This document shows positions 17,835 through 26,777 of a DNA stretch of 64,000 bases, in pieces. The stretch is from Tengunoibacter tsumagoiensis (lineage in GTDB: Bacteria; Chloroflexota; Ktedonobacteria; Ktedonobacterales; Ktedonobacteraceae): contig NZ_BIFR01000001.1 of assembly GCF_003967535.1 (NCBI RefSeq), forward strand, positions 1,045,493 to 1,109,492, read 5' to 3'. Every line of letters starts with the position of its first letter. The first letter of the stretch is position 1. A model generated the notes under the pieces. It did not search any database and was not told the origin of the DNA. It saw only the letters and a list, made by a program, of their open reading frames with translations. The translations under genes were made by a program, and so were the position numbers.

Positions 17835-17900
17835 CAGAACGATTACGCACTATAGACGTAAGCATATTCTCCAGATTGGTAAAATTATGTAACCTTTTTT
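17835..17900. promoter_or_regulatory. two-block conserved upstream motif, copy 2
   Basis: Block 1 (17835-17859) differs from copy 1 at two of 25 positions. Block 2 begins GTAACCTTTTTT at 17889, again after 29 bases. It lies between the divergent sortase (minus) and ECF sigma factor (plus), about 110 bases before the sortase start and 180 before the sigma start. It could serve either or both. The remainder of 17724-18042 shows no other feature. Confidence 0.55.
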
Positions 17901-18042
17901 TGGTACTGCCCAAAAACTCGTCAAAAGAGTATGATTGTAGTATGTTTAAGGATGGATAAGAAGGCTGTCTTATTAGAAAATCTGGTTGTAGTGCTACCCT
18001 TTTTGGAAGAGATGTATCTCTACATAAAGAGGTACTATCAGA

Positions 18043-18816
18043 GTGACCTCTTATTCATCTAGCCCGATGTGCAAATATACTACCATGTGTAAAAGGGGGC
18101 AAGGAGTGCAAGAACATGTATCGACAGACGCTGTAGACCTTTCTGAAACATTGCTGAGATCCTATACCGTATCCGGGACTGAACGAGAAGATCCACATGA
18201 TGGAGTGTGGCAGGCTAACATAGTTGCTCGCTGTCTGGCGGGAGACGAATATGCGTTTGCACTGCTTACCGACTGTTATGGGAACCTCTTGTTGCGGACA
18301 GCTTTTTTAATTGTGCATGATGAAGATACGGCTAAGGATATTGTCCAGGAGGCGCTTATTCTGGCCTGGAAGAATATGCGCACGTTGCGCGAGCCACACT
18401 ATTTACGCGCCTGGCTCTTAAAGATTACCGTTAACCAATCGGTAAGTTTTAAGAGGCAATTTGCTCGCCGGGCCGCTTTGTTACGGGAACAGTTGATGCA
18501 ACATACCATTGATAGTGTAATCCGCGAGTCTGATACTCAGCGCGGCAGTATTGAAGATTCTCTTGATCTGGCCAGTGCCATTCGTCGTTTGCCAATCAAT
18601 CAGCGCGTGGTTCTTACTCTCTACTATTACCACAAAATGACAATGCCTGAGATCTCAGAGTTACTGAATGTTGCAGAAAACACCTTGCGCAAACGTCTAC
18701 AATCAGCGCTAGAAAAAATACGTCGTGTCTTCCTGGAAGAGCAGAGTTTCCAGGATGGGCCACTAAGCGCCGAGGCTCTCCATTCGCGGATACGCATACA
18801 TGGAGAGGGTTTGTGA
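18043..18816 (+). CDS. ECF-type RNA polymerase sigma factor
   Basis: A sigma-70 family protein of up to 257 residues. Region 2 follows a 65-residue leader (AFALLTDCYGNLLLRTAFL, then DTAKDIVQEALILAWKN and the RAWLLKITVNQSV helix). Region 4 contains LPINQRVVLTLYYYHKMTM and the helix-turn-helix ISELLNVAENTLRKRLQSAL. The start is uncertain: GTG 18043 has AAGAGGT nine bases upstream, while GTG 18106 has AAGGGGG six bases upstream and would remove most of the unconserved leader. The gene is followed 60 bases later by a single-TM propeller gene, and it is divergent from the sortase across the shared motif. Confidence 0.88.
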   Translation: MTSYSSSPMCKYTTMCKRGQGVQEHVSTDAVDLSETLLRSYTVSGTEREDPHDGVWQANIVARCLAGDEYAFALLTDCYGNLLLRTAFLIVHDEDTAKDIVQEALILAWKNMRTLREPHYLRAWLLKITVNQSVSFKRQFARRAALLREQLMQHTIDSVIRESDTQRGSIEDSLDLASAIRRLPINQRVVLTLYYYHKMTMPEISELLNVAENTLRKRLQSALEKIRRVFLEEQSFQDGPLSAEALHSRIRIHGEGL

Positions 18817-18877
18817 ATGCAAACCTGTTTATTCGCAATTTTTACCCGACCCTCAATTTATTATCTGGAGGCGCATA

Positions 18878-20101
18878 ATGACAAACAAAGAAGCTGATAG
18901 ACGCTCTGCTCAACGGACTTTTGCTGGTTCCGCGTTACATATTGACGATGGTCTGGAGCGTAATATATCGCAAGTTCTCTATGAAAGAGCGCAACAAGTC
19001 CATTTTACGCCTGAACTTCAGTCCCGGGTTTTGAGTCAAATCAAACCAAAGCCCTTTTTATCACGGACCTGGAAAGGGGCAGCCTATGGACTTGCGTTGG
19101 CCCTGGTGCTGGTAATTGCCACCATTGCCTATGTGTCTCAAAGCCTGCTTCCTCGCTCCATTGCCTATCATATCGGGACTTCGGTGACGGCTCCCAATGA
19201 GCTGGCGCATGGCGGCGCGGTTGTTGCATTAGATCCAACAGAGCAGCATCTCGTTTATCAACCTGCTAATCAGGCTGGTGTGATGTATATGTTGGATCTG
19301 GCGAAGCCGGTCGAGAGCAATCTATTGGCAATGAACTATGCTCGTGATGCCGCCTGGGCTCCTGATGGCTCTGCATTAGTGGCGACGGTTGCGCCAGCGA
19401 ATGCTACCGTTCCATTGTTGGCGGTTGTGCCTGAAGGTCACTATATGCATCCTGTGGGGCCAACGGCTCTCGCTGCCAGCTGGTCGCCAAAGCAGAGTCA
19501 GCTTATTACCTATGCCATTCAGTCTGAGCAGACGACTCAGATCTGGAGTACAACGTTAGATGGAAGCGAAAAGCAGCTTCTGACGACGATTCCTCAAGCG
19601 TTGGCGGTGCAACATATGCTCTGGACGAAAGATGGGCAGACGTTGTTGCTCACAGTAGGGGAGACGAGTGCGCTTGATCAGCCTGCGCGTGCGCTTTATA
19701 GTTTCAATCTTCAGACAAACGTTTTACAAGAGCTTGTTGCGCCAGGTGCTTTCACATTAGGCGTGGTCTCGCTCTCGCCCGATAATCACTATGTAAGCTA
19801 TGAGCAGATCAAGGGCGAACAGATGATCATTCAGGTCAATGAACTGGCCCAGCCACATGACCACTTTAGTATTGTGCCAAAGGGACTACTACAGGGATGG
19901 AGCTGGTCGCCCGATAGCCATGCTCTGATCTATAGCGATGCTGGCGTGTTGTATAGCCATGTCTTGCAGGGGGCTGCCATCCAATTGCCAAAGACTGATG
20001 GGGCTTTGATCTCACCTTTCTGGCTCAAAGATGGGCGTATCCTCTGTATGCAGGTACTCAATGGTCAGGAGAGCCTCTTCTATCTTGTTCCTCAGCGGTA
20101 A
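18878..20101 (+). CDS. single-TM protein with TolB/WD40-like propeller (candidate anti-sigma/sensor), 3' end frameshifted
   Basis: A 407-residue protein with a 67-residue cytoplasmic-type N-terminus (amphipathic VLYERAQQVHFTPELQSRVL). A membrane helix spans about 68-89 (YGLALALVLVIATIAYV), and then come propeller blades with repeated SPDS/WAPDGS/SWSPDSHAL patterns. GGAGG lies six bases before ATG 18878. It is cotranscribed with the sigma factor just upstream, like the pair at 3672-5799. The protein stops at 20101, but the +1 frame continues with a clearly blade-like segment (see next entry), so the last blade has probably been lost by frameshift. Control of the sigma factor is inferred from context. 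Confidence 0.82.
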   Translation: MTNKEADRRSAQRTFAGSALHIDDGLERNISQVLYERAQQVHFTPELQSRVLSQIKPKPFLSRTWKGAAYGLALALVLVIATIAYVSQSLLPRSIAYHIGTSVTAPNELAHGGAVVALDPTEQHLVYQPANQAGVMYMLDLAKPVESNLLAMNYARDAAWAPDGSALVATVAPANATVPLLAVVPEGHYMHPVGPTALAASWSPKQSQLITYAIQSEQTTQIWSTTLDGSEKQLLTTIPQALAVQHMLWTKDGQTLLLTVGETSALDQPARALYSFNLQTNVLQELVAPGAFTLGVVSLSPDNHYVSYEQIKGEQMIIQVNELAQPHDHFSIVPKGLLQGWSWSPDSHALIYSDAGVLYSHVLQGAAIQLPKTDGALISPFWLKDGRILCMQVLNGQESLFYLVPQR

Positions 20102-20219
20102 AAAGATGTTGATTGCCGGTCGAGAGAGCGGCCAGACCACTGTTTTCGTCGAAGACATTGGTCCGGTCGCTTTTTCGCTCTCGCCCGATAGTGCCTATAT
20201 GTTGTCTGCTGAATGGATA
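20092..20219 (+). pseudogene. frameshifted terminal propeller blade of the preceding gene
   Basis: In the +1 frame relative to the propeller gene, the codons overlapping and following its stop read LSGKKMLIAGRESG, then QTTVFVEDIGPVAF, then SLSPDSAYMLSAEW. The SPDSAY motif and spacing match the upstream blades, so this is very likely the original C-terminus, displaced by a small indel near 20085-20100. A sequencing error would look the same. Confidence 0.6.
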
Positions 20220-20230
20220 AAGTTTATAAT
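20202..20230 (+). promoter_or_regulatory. sigma-70 type promoter for the 91-residue gene
   Basis: TTGTCT (20202-20207), a 17-base spacer and a perfect TATAAT (20225-20230), 48 bases before the GTG start of the following small gene. It lies inside the displaced last blade of the propeller gene. Confidence 0.65.
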
Positions 20231-20277
20231 ATGTATATATTTATTTAAGTCTCGAGGGACTATTTTGGAGGTAGCTC

Positions 20278-20553
20278 GTGGATGAAAAGCCTATCAAAGA
20301 CATCTTGCTAGATATTCAACGTCAGTTGATTCCTATCACTGAGCTTTCGGTAGAGATTGTAACTCAGGCAGAACTTCAATCCTATACTGAGAACCTCTAT
20401 GATCAACTGGTAACTCTGGCCTATGAAGGTATGGATTTTCTTGGGCAGGTGCAGAGCGGGGAGGTGGTTTCGGATGAATGGATTGAAAAGCGTGATGATT
20501 TATTGAATCGAGCTCGCCACTTATTGCTCGATGCTCCCAATGCACGCCCGTAA
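20278..20553 (+). CDS. small acidic protein of an unnamed paralogous family (member 1)
   Basis: A 91-residue soluble, helical, acidic protein. Start GTG 20278 has GGAGG six bases upstream and a good promoter before that. I do not recognise a named family. It is paralogous to the 96-residue product at 32436-32726: an ungapped 42-residue C-terminal block shares LAYEG, a Phe three residues later, a Gly, EWI, RD, and the terminal LDAPN, 20 identities in all. The long helical N-terminus and the conserved EWIxxRD part suggest a small adaptor or subunit, but no function can be assigned. A hairpin terminator follows. Confidence 0.75.
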   Translation: MDEKPIKDILLDIQRQLIPITELSVEIVTQAELQSYTENLYDQLVTLAYEGMDFLGQVQSGEVVSDEWIEKRDDLLNRARHLLLDAPNARP

Positions 20554-20578
20554 AAAGCTAGTGGTTCACTGAGTGACT

Positions 20579-20619
20579 GCCAGGACCGGGGATGTCTCTC
20601 CCCTGTCCCCGATCCTGGC
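20579..20619 (+). terminator. hairpin terminator between convergent genes
   Basis: Arms 20579-20592 and 20606-20619 (GCCAGGACCGGGGA) pair with one mismatch around a 13-base loop. It sits 25 bases after the small gene and before the convergent ADP-ribosylglycohydrolase gene; no strong T-tract follows. Confidence 0.6.
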
Positions 20620-20697
20620 CTGTTCGTTTGTTGCGACCTCATCTATCGTAGTGCTGGCCGTTGGTAAGATCGTTTGACCGTAGAGATGTATACGTTT

Positions 20698-22833
20698 TTA
20701 ATGCGTCTCACCTGGCTTGATGCTAATGTTGTTAAAATTAGCCCGCCCTTCTTCAATGATGAGCGCAATGGCACCGCTGGTGAGAGGGCGTTGGGTATCG
20801 TAGAGATCAAACTGAAGCTGGCCATTGATCCAGGCGCGAATTCGATTGCCGATAATCTCCATACTGAGCTCATACGCATGATCTGTTTCTACCTGGAAAG
20901 GCACTTCACCAAGAATCTGTTCCCCATCTAAGACTTTGACAAGTTGTACACTATTTTCGTCTGTCAGTAGAAGTGCATAGTAGCGGCGCAGACCCTGAAC
21001 ATGAGCAGCTAAGCCAGTTTTTACTATCAGATGTGGTGAGACCGTTGCATTGACACGATAACTATTCCACTCACGTGTTCCTTGTATGAGCAGGCCACGC
21101 CCTTCGTTCTGTATGATGCAATAGTGGTGTGGAATCCATCTCTCAAAAATATCTACTGCATTGACCCAGGCCTGCTCCCACATGCTATTGACTTCTCCTG
21201 AACGCGATAGCTCCAGATCAGGTGTCCCATCCCAGGTTAAATAATCCAGATAGAGGGTCCCTTTAGCTGTCTGCGTATCGTGAATGTTCAGACCAACGAC
21301 GGCGATGGGAGTGCCATGAGTGGAAGGGATTTTCCAGGAGAGCTGCTCATACTGTCCCGCCTGCAACGTTACCACTGGTCCAGCCATCGTAGCCAGCGTA
21401 TTATCTTTCTGATAATGCTGAATAAATAGTTGCACAGCGACAGGAGCATCATTCTGTTCATCCGCGCTGATTGCGAGACGCACAGTCTGACCTGCATAGA
21501 GTGTTGGGGAAGCCATCAATTCATAGATTGACATCTGAGTGTTGCCTGGTTGGATAAAGGTCGCTGTTATTACCTCCAGTGGTGATGTAGAAGACAGCTC
21601 TGTATCATTGATCGCAGACGGGTTGGTGTAATGGATGGCCAGGCTGCGCTCTCCGGACTGGCTGTGGCCGACCGTATTCTCTAAATGGGCATTGTTGCTA
21701 TTTCCTGCCAGTTGAAAGCCCTGAAGTGAGCCTGGCAGTTCAAAGTGGAAGCGTGCACCGCCTTTATAATGTAAAGCGGCATTCCCTTTCAGAGCTCGTG
21801 CCGTATTGACCAGGGCCAGGGTCTCCTGAACTGCATCTGTGATGGTTCGCCCTCCATCAGCGGTTGGTAGATACATTCGATCGGCTACAGGTCCTCGCCA
21901 ATCGTAGCTGCTGCTATCGATACCAGGGAGTCCATTGATAATTCCAAGTAGACAACCTACGTTTCCTGAATTGCAATCGGTATCCCAACCGCTGGTATTG
22001 GCAATGGTCAATGAGCGGCTAAAGTCATTCTCACCATACAAGAGAGCGAGAATAATGATCGCGTGGTTGGGGATAACGTGGCAACCACCACCATATTTAG
22101 TGTAGCCATATGTTTCGACAATACGTTCACGAGTTTTTCGCCAATCCTGATCGATCGTATACCAATGACGAATATCCTGAATCATGTGAGCGATGAGAGC
22201 ATCTTGTGGAATCACCGAGAGTCCAATATCGAGAAGCTTCTGGATATTCTGCTCTTTGAATGCGGCAGCTTCCATCGCCGCAATAACCTGAGCGGCATAG
22301 ATGGCCTCACCATCATGGCTGACACTGCCCGCTTTGGCCGCTAGAGCAGCAGCCAGTTCGGGCTCTCCTGGTGCGATCATTCCCCAGCCATCAATAAATA
22401 TCTGAGCTCCGATCTGTTCTGCTACTACCTGTGTATTGAGTGCCGCTGAGCCACTGTAGGGAGCAGGTATGCCTTTTTTTAGTCGCAGATAGGCAGTATG
22501 CTCTGTTGAGAGACCAATCCCGCCCCACCATAAAATGGTGCGCTTCTCAATAATATAATTGAGCCATGATTGACCAATCTGTTCAGCAGTCAGCTCGGGC
22601 GAGTAATCATAATCAGCCAGGGCACGAATAAAAGTAAAGGTGCCACTGATATCGTCATCTGTGACAATTAAAGGCAGATTGAGCCGATCATGGACATACG
22701 TCGTAATTTCGCCGAGCTGCTCCATAATCCTTTCATAGCTCCAGCCTTCAAAAGGGCGGCCCAGATAGACTCCAATAATCTTACCTAATACACCAGCATA
22801 AACGCGCTCTACGTAATCTTTCGTTTCGATCAA
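20698..22833 (-). CDS. ADP-ribosylglycohydrolase family protein with long C-terminal beta-sandwich region
   Basis: About 711 residues. The first 330 form an ADP-ribosylglycohydrolase (DraG/ARH-like) domain. Metal-binding TDDD (58-61, VTDDDISGTF) and the second signature SGWDTDCNSGNVG (D284, D286) are intact, so it should coordinate two Mg2+ and hydrolyse an ADP-ribose or related glycosidic bond. The last 350 residues are beta-rich with lectin/LamG-like features (SIKPGETH end, YRVNATVSPH), an unusual extension. TTG 22833 is proposed as start because the AGGAGG lies nine bases before it, inside an apparent upstream extension that begins at ATG. There is no signal peptide, so it acts in the cytoplasm. 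The substrate is unknown. Confidence 0.83.
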   Translation of the reverse strand: MIETKDYVERVYAGVLGKIIGVYLGRPFEGWSYERIMEQLGEITTYVHDRLNLPLIVTDDDISGTFTFIRALADYDYSPELTAEQIGQSWLNYIIEKRTILWWGGIGLSTEHTAYLRLKKGIPAPYSGSAALNTQVVAEQIGAQIFIDGWGMIAPGEPELAAALAAKAGSVSHDGEAIYAAQVIAAMEAAAFKEQNIQKLLDIGLSVIPQDALIAHMIQDIRHWYTIDQDWRKTRERIVETYGYTKYGGGCHVIPNHAIIILALLYGENDFSRSLTIANTSGWDTDCNSGNVGCLLGIINGLPGIDSSSYDWRGPVADRMYLPTADGGRTITDAVQETLALVNTARALKGNAALHYKGGARFHFELPGSLQGFQLAGNSNNAHLENTVGHSQSGERSLAIHYTNPSAINDTELSSTSPLEVITATFIQPGNTQMSIYELMASPTLYAGQTVRLAISADEQNDAPVAVQLFIQHYQKDNTLATMAGPVVTLQAGQYEQLSWKIPSTHGTPIAVVGLNIHDTQTAKGTLYLDYLTWDGTPDLELSRSGEVNSMWEQAWVNAVDIFERWIPHHYCIIQNEGRGLLIQGTREWNSYRVNATVSPHLIVKTGLAAHVQGLRRYYALLLTDENSVQLVKVLDGEQILGEVPFQVETDHAYELSMEIIGNRIRAWINGQLQFDLYDTQRPLTSGAIALIIEEGRANFNNISIKPGETH

Positions 22834-23036
22834 GAGCGTATTCCTCCTCATCAATGAGTCGTCAAAATGAATGCATCTTGCTCTCTATCATACAAAGCAT
22901 CAAAACATCAATATATCAAAGTATCAAAGATGTCTACACCAGGTAAAGGTTTGTCTTGATACCATGAATACCTCTACTGATGTAACACGCTCAATTTGAA
23001 ATCGTTTTGAGAGATGGCCCGAACCAGGACATATAG

Positions 23037-24761
23037 CTACCTGGATAAACGTGGTTGGTAGACCACATACCCGTTAATGATGTATCGCTGATACCGTCTC
23101 GTATTCACATGTGATTCAAAGACCTTTGCAGGAGTCGAAGCCACATGGAACGCATACGAAGCTCCCTTATCACTGGCTACCGTTTTGGCATAGGGGGTAT
23201 AGCGATTAAGGCCAGGCTGAAGCTGATCATCCAGCACGCTACAGATGATCTGCTCATTACTTTCAAAAATAGTACGATTGCATGTCCAATAGTCTGAATA
23301 GATGTGTACAATATTTTTTTGCAACAGGTGAGTCATAAAGCCCTGTTGTTGGCGTTCTCCACCCTGAGCTCCTGGAATCTGTTTAAAGGTGTTCACGGTC
23401 CCTTGTAGCAAGACCAGTAAAGCAAACAGCAAGACCACATATTTGATGCCAAAGACTATCGGATTGAGCCAGCGTTTCAAGTACTTAAAGGGGTAATAGG
23501 CATACCAGAGAGGGGACAGAACGACAGGCGTGGCGATAAAAAGCCCGGTTAGATAGCGCGTACTGGACCAGGGAACGACGGCAGGAGAGGCCGAAAACAT
23601 ATATAATAAAAAGGTCCCCCCTGTACAGATTAGAATTGTGAGGAGCATGCTATGCCTGAGAGCTGCCAGACCTTCTTCTTGCGAGCGAGGCTGCACCCAG
23701 AGCCGCATTAAGCGACGAAGCGTAAGAAGGCAAGCTACACACCAGAGCACGATCAGAACGAGACCCCAGATACCATGTTCTGCAGTACAGCGTACAGCAT
23801 ATGGGCTCATCTGTTGAGAGAGCGGCCAGGCCTGATCAGCGGTCAAATGACAAAAGGCATTGGCACCTGTAGAGACTGGCAGGCTGACCAGAATCGTGCC
23901 TTCAATCTGTTCTACTATTGTGGGTGGCTTTACAGCTTTCCCCAAATCATTGGTGTATTTAGGTTTATTGATATTCTGCTGCTGCTGACCAATCGGGATA
24001 ACCTGGAGGCCAGAGGGAATAGGAGGGGCAAAGACTTTATTGATGATACAGGGAGAGAAGCCAATCACAAAGCTTAACAAAAGCACAAGAGGGATGCGAG
24101 ACCAGTCTTGTTTTGTGCGTTGGCAGAATATCACCAGAAAGAGGCCAATCGTCAGAACAAAGGGGATCATTAGCAGATCACTCCAGACAGAGAGACCAGC
24201 CACAACGCCCCACAGCAGATAATAGCCATAGCGCCATTTCTCCGCATGGGCATTTGTCTGCAATAACCTCTGACGGGCCAGCCAGTAGGCAAAGAGCAGG
24301 AGAATAATGGCGAAGACCAGACCTTCAGGATATCCACCAGTAGCCATAAGTTGGCGAAAAATTACCTCATAAGGTCCTACGCTTAGCAGCAAAACGGTCA
24401 GTACCGCCAGGGGTCGATTATAGAGAGTTGTGGTGAGGATATACATGCCGATGAGAAAAACGACAAAGATCACTATCAGCCCTAGCCGCAGCGCAAAGAT
24501 CGTCGAACCCAAAAACTGAAAAAAGAGAGCTCCAACATACGCTTCACCAATTCCCATATAATCCTGGCCATAAAAGACCAGTGGGTGTTCACCATTGAAC
24601 GCAATATGGCGTGCAATGAGCCCCATCGTGCTTTCATCACTATTGGTCTGCGGCCAACCTTGATAGGTAAGGAAAAGTCGAACAAGCATTGCAATGACGA
24701 TAATCAATCCAGCAAGTAATGGATAAAGTGGAAACGGACGCTTCCAGTGGCTCTTTCTCAT
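23037..24761 (-). CDS. GT39/ArnT-like membrane glycosyltransferase
   Basis: A 574-residue protein with about 11-12 membrane segments. An acidic pair after the first helix, NSDES (D42, E43), lies where polyprenyl-phosphate-dependent glycosyltransferases of the PMT/GT39 superfamily carry their catalytic acidic residues, and the outside loop begins RLFLTYQGWP as is usual. The last 130 residues form a soluble outside domain. Such enzymes transfer sugars from a lipid carrier to protein or cell-wall acceptors outside the membrane. The 200-base gaps on both sides hold nothing recognisable, so it is transcribed alone. Confidence 0.75.
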   Translation of the reverse strand: MRKSHWKRPFPLYPLLAGLIIVIAMLVRLFLTYQGWPQTNSDESTMGLIARHIAFNGEHPLVFYGQDYMGIGEAYVGALFFQFLGSTIFALRLGLIVIFVVFLIGMYILTTTLYNRPLAVLTVLLLSVGPYEVIFRQLMATGGYPEGLVFAIILLLFAYWLARQRLLQTNAHAEKWRYGYYLLWGVVAGLSVWSDLLMIPFVLTIGLFLVIFCQRTKQDWSRIPLVLLLSFVIGFSPCIINKVFAPPIPSGLQVIPIGQQQQNINKPKYTNDLGKAVKPPTIVEQIEGTILVSLPVSTGANAFCHLTADQAWPLSQQMSPYAVRCTAEHGIWGLVLIVLWCVACLLTLRRLMRLWVQPRSQEEGLAALRHSMLLTILICTGGTFLLYMFSASPAVVPWSSTRYLTGLFIATPVVLSPLWYAYYPFKYLKRWLNPIVFGIKYVVLLFALLVLLQGTVNTFKQIPGAQGGERQQQGFMTHLLQKNIVHIYSDYWTCNRTIFESNEQIICSVLDDQLQPGLNRYTPYAKTVASDKGASYAFHVASTPAKVFESHVNTRRYQRYIINGYVVYQPRLSR

Positions 24762-24986
24762 TGAGTCCTTCCAGAGAGTATGATCTAAATTGTGATCTAA
24801 AGTATAAGCAAGAGTACAGATAATGGTGTTTATTATTCAATTGACAAAGACTTGGATAGAGATACTCAGATACCTAATTGCACATGGGCACCTTGGACGC
24901 GTGTTTGTCGATATTCTGTACCATAACTAGCTATATAGCGCAGACCAAAAGATCTGCTTAGGGTATAATACCATAGAAACTGAAGT

Positions 24987-26777
24987 TTAGCTTACTTTCT
25001 TGTTCGTAGAATCATCTAATTTTCTTAATGTTGTGTATTGTTGTTGATGCATCTGCCAGTAGAGCCCATGGGCGTTTAATAGCTGCTCCTGCTTCCCTCG
25101 CTCTATAATCTGCCCATTCTGAAGAACGACGATCTCATCGGCCATATCCAGTTCAGTTAACCGATGAGCGATCATCAACGTCGTTCGCCCCTGACAGAGT
25201 ACACGTAGTGCTTGAAGAATTGCTCGTTCAGTGACTGCATCGAGATTCACGGTTGGTTCATCAAGGAATAAGATGGGGGCATTCTTCAAAAAGGCTCGCG
25301 CAATTGCAACACGCTGACGTTCGCCACCACTGAGACGCAGCCCCTGTTCCCCAACCTGAGTATGATAGCCAGAGGGTAATGTCTGCACAAAATCGTGAAG
25401 TTGTGCTTGCTGACAGGCAAGGATTAGCTCCTCTTCCGTTGCATCCGAGCGAGCAATAAGCAGATTTTCGCGAATGGTTGTATTGAACAGATGAGTATCC
25501 TGTTCAACCACGCTAATCATCCGATAGAGGTCCTCTTGTTGATAGGCTTTGAGCTCATGACCGCCTAAGAGAATCTGCCCCTCCTGGTAATCCCAGAACC
25601 GTAAGAGAAGTCGTGTCAGTGTCGATTTGCCCGAGCCACTGGGTCCAATGATCGCCAGACACTGACCCTCTGGCAACGTCAATGTAATATTTTTGAGCAC
25701 TTCAGGCTCAGTGGCCTCATAACGGAAGCCAAGTTGTTTGATCTCAAATGTATGTCCGGTTGGTTGTGGTGACGGAGTGATAGGGTCCTGGATCGCTGGT
25801 GGTGCATCAACAATCGTGAAGAGTCTCTGTGCTGCTGTCAGGCTGCCACCCAGTTGTTGAAAGGCTCCTGGCAAGGGCAGGAGAATCTCAAAGCTTGCTA
25901 GCGTTGAGAGTACAATCACTGCCAGAAAGACACCATTCAGGTGACCTGTACTGATGATAGGTATGGCCGCAAGGAGCATCGCCCAGGCAGTCAGGTTCAT
26001 CAAGAAATTGCTCAGCGAGCCCTGAAGCCCACTGATCTGCGCCATGGCCATCTGCATCCGATTGAGCCTGGTATTGAGCATGGCTAGCTCTTGTGCCTGT
26101 TGCTCTTCTTGGCCAAAGGCGACCAGGTCCGCCAGTCCCTGAATACGATCCACAAGTTGTGTGTGAAGTTCCGCCCGGGTCTCGACGAGCTCTTGCCCCA
26201 ATCTCTTGCTGAGCAGATGGGTCAGGAGAGGCACAGCAATGCTGGCAAGCAAGAAGCAGATACAATAGATAAGCGCAAAGATGCCGCCAAAGGCTCCCAG
26301 GAGAGCCCACATTCCCAGGCCAATAATCACTGCGACAACTGGAGGGGCGACGATACGGATATAGAAATTTTGCAAGACATCAATATCAGCCACCACACGG
26401 CGCAGAAGGTCTCCACTCCTCAGTCCTTCGACCCGACCATCCTTGTCTGTCAGTAAACGAGCGGGCATTAAAGGTTCAAGCGCAGTATAGAACCAGACGC
26501 GGAGATTAGAGAGCAGGCGGAATGTGGCGCGATGCGAGACCATCCGTTCAAGATAACGGAAGACTCCACGGGCGATTCCAAAGAAGCGTACGCCAACGAT
26601 TGCAACTTGCAGGGCTGCAACTGAAGGATGCAGTGCTGCTGCGGAGATAAGATAGGCCGACGTTGCCATCAGTCCAATGCCACTGGCAACGGTCAGGCTT
26701 CCTACGAGCGCGGCCAGTGCCATCCAACCACGAATTGGCGCGGCGAGCTTCAAGAGTCGTATAAGCGTATTATTCAT
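24987..26777 (-). CDS. cydC: CydC subunit of the CydDC thiol/heme ABC exporter
   Basis: A 596-residue ABC half-transporter. It has six membrane helices and then a nucleotide-binding domain with Walker A GPSGSGKST (378-386), signature LSGGERQ and Walker B ILFLDEP. CydDC exports thiols (cysteine, glutathione) and binds heme, and is needed to assemble cytochrome bd. It follows cydD in cydABDC, and its N-terminal LKLAAPIRGW is typical of CydC. The start region is triplicated: ATG 26777 (MNNTLIRLL) is preferred as it aligns with family starts, while ATG 26825 in the same frame would add 16 residues (MNSTLTQLLRPGGGIT). See the repeat entry. Confidence 0.9.
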   Translation of the reverse strand: MNNTLIRLLKLAAPIRGWMALAALVGSLTVASGIGLMATSAYLISAAALHPSVAALQVAIVGVRFFGIARGVFRYLERMVSHRATFRLLSNLRVWFYTALEPLMPARLLTDKDGRVEGLRSGDLLRRVVADIDVLQNFYIRIVAPPVVAVIIGLGMWALLGAFGGIFALIYCICFLLASIAVPLLTHLLSKRLGQELVETRAELHTQLVDRIQGLADLVAFGQEEQQAQELAMLNTRLNRMQMAMAQISGLQGSLSNFLMNLTAWAMLLAAIPIISTGHLNGVFLAVIVLSTLASFEILLPLPGAFQQLGGSLTAAQRLFTIVDAPPAIQDPITPSPQPTGHTFEIKQLGFRYEATEPEVLKNITLTLPEGQCLAIIGPSGSGKSTLTRLLLRFWDYQEGQILLGGHELKAYQQEDLYRMISVVEQDTHLFNTTIRENLLIARSDATEEELILACQQAQLHDFVQTLPSGYHTQVGEQGLRLSGGERQRVAIARAFLKNAPILFLDEPTVNLDAVTERAILQALRVLCQGRTTLMIAHRLTELDMADEIVVLQNGQIIERGKQEQLLNAHGLYWQMHQQQYTTLRKLDDSTNKKVS

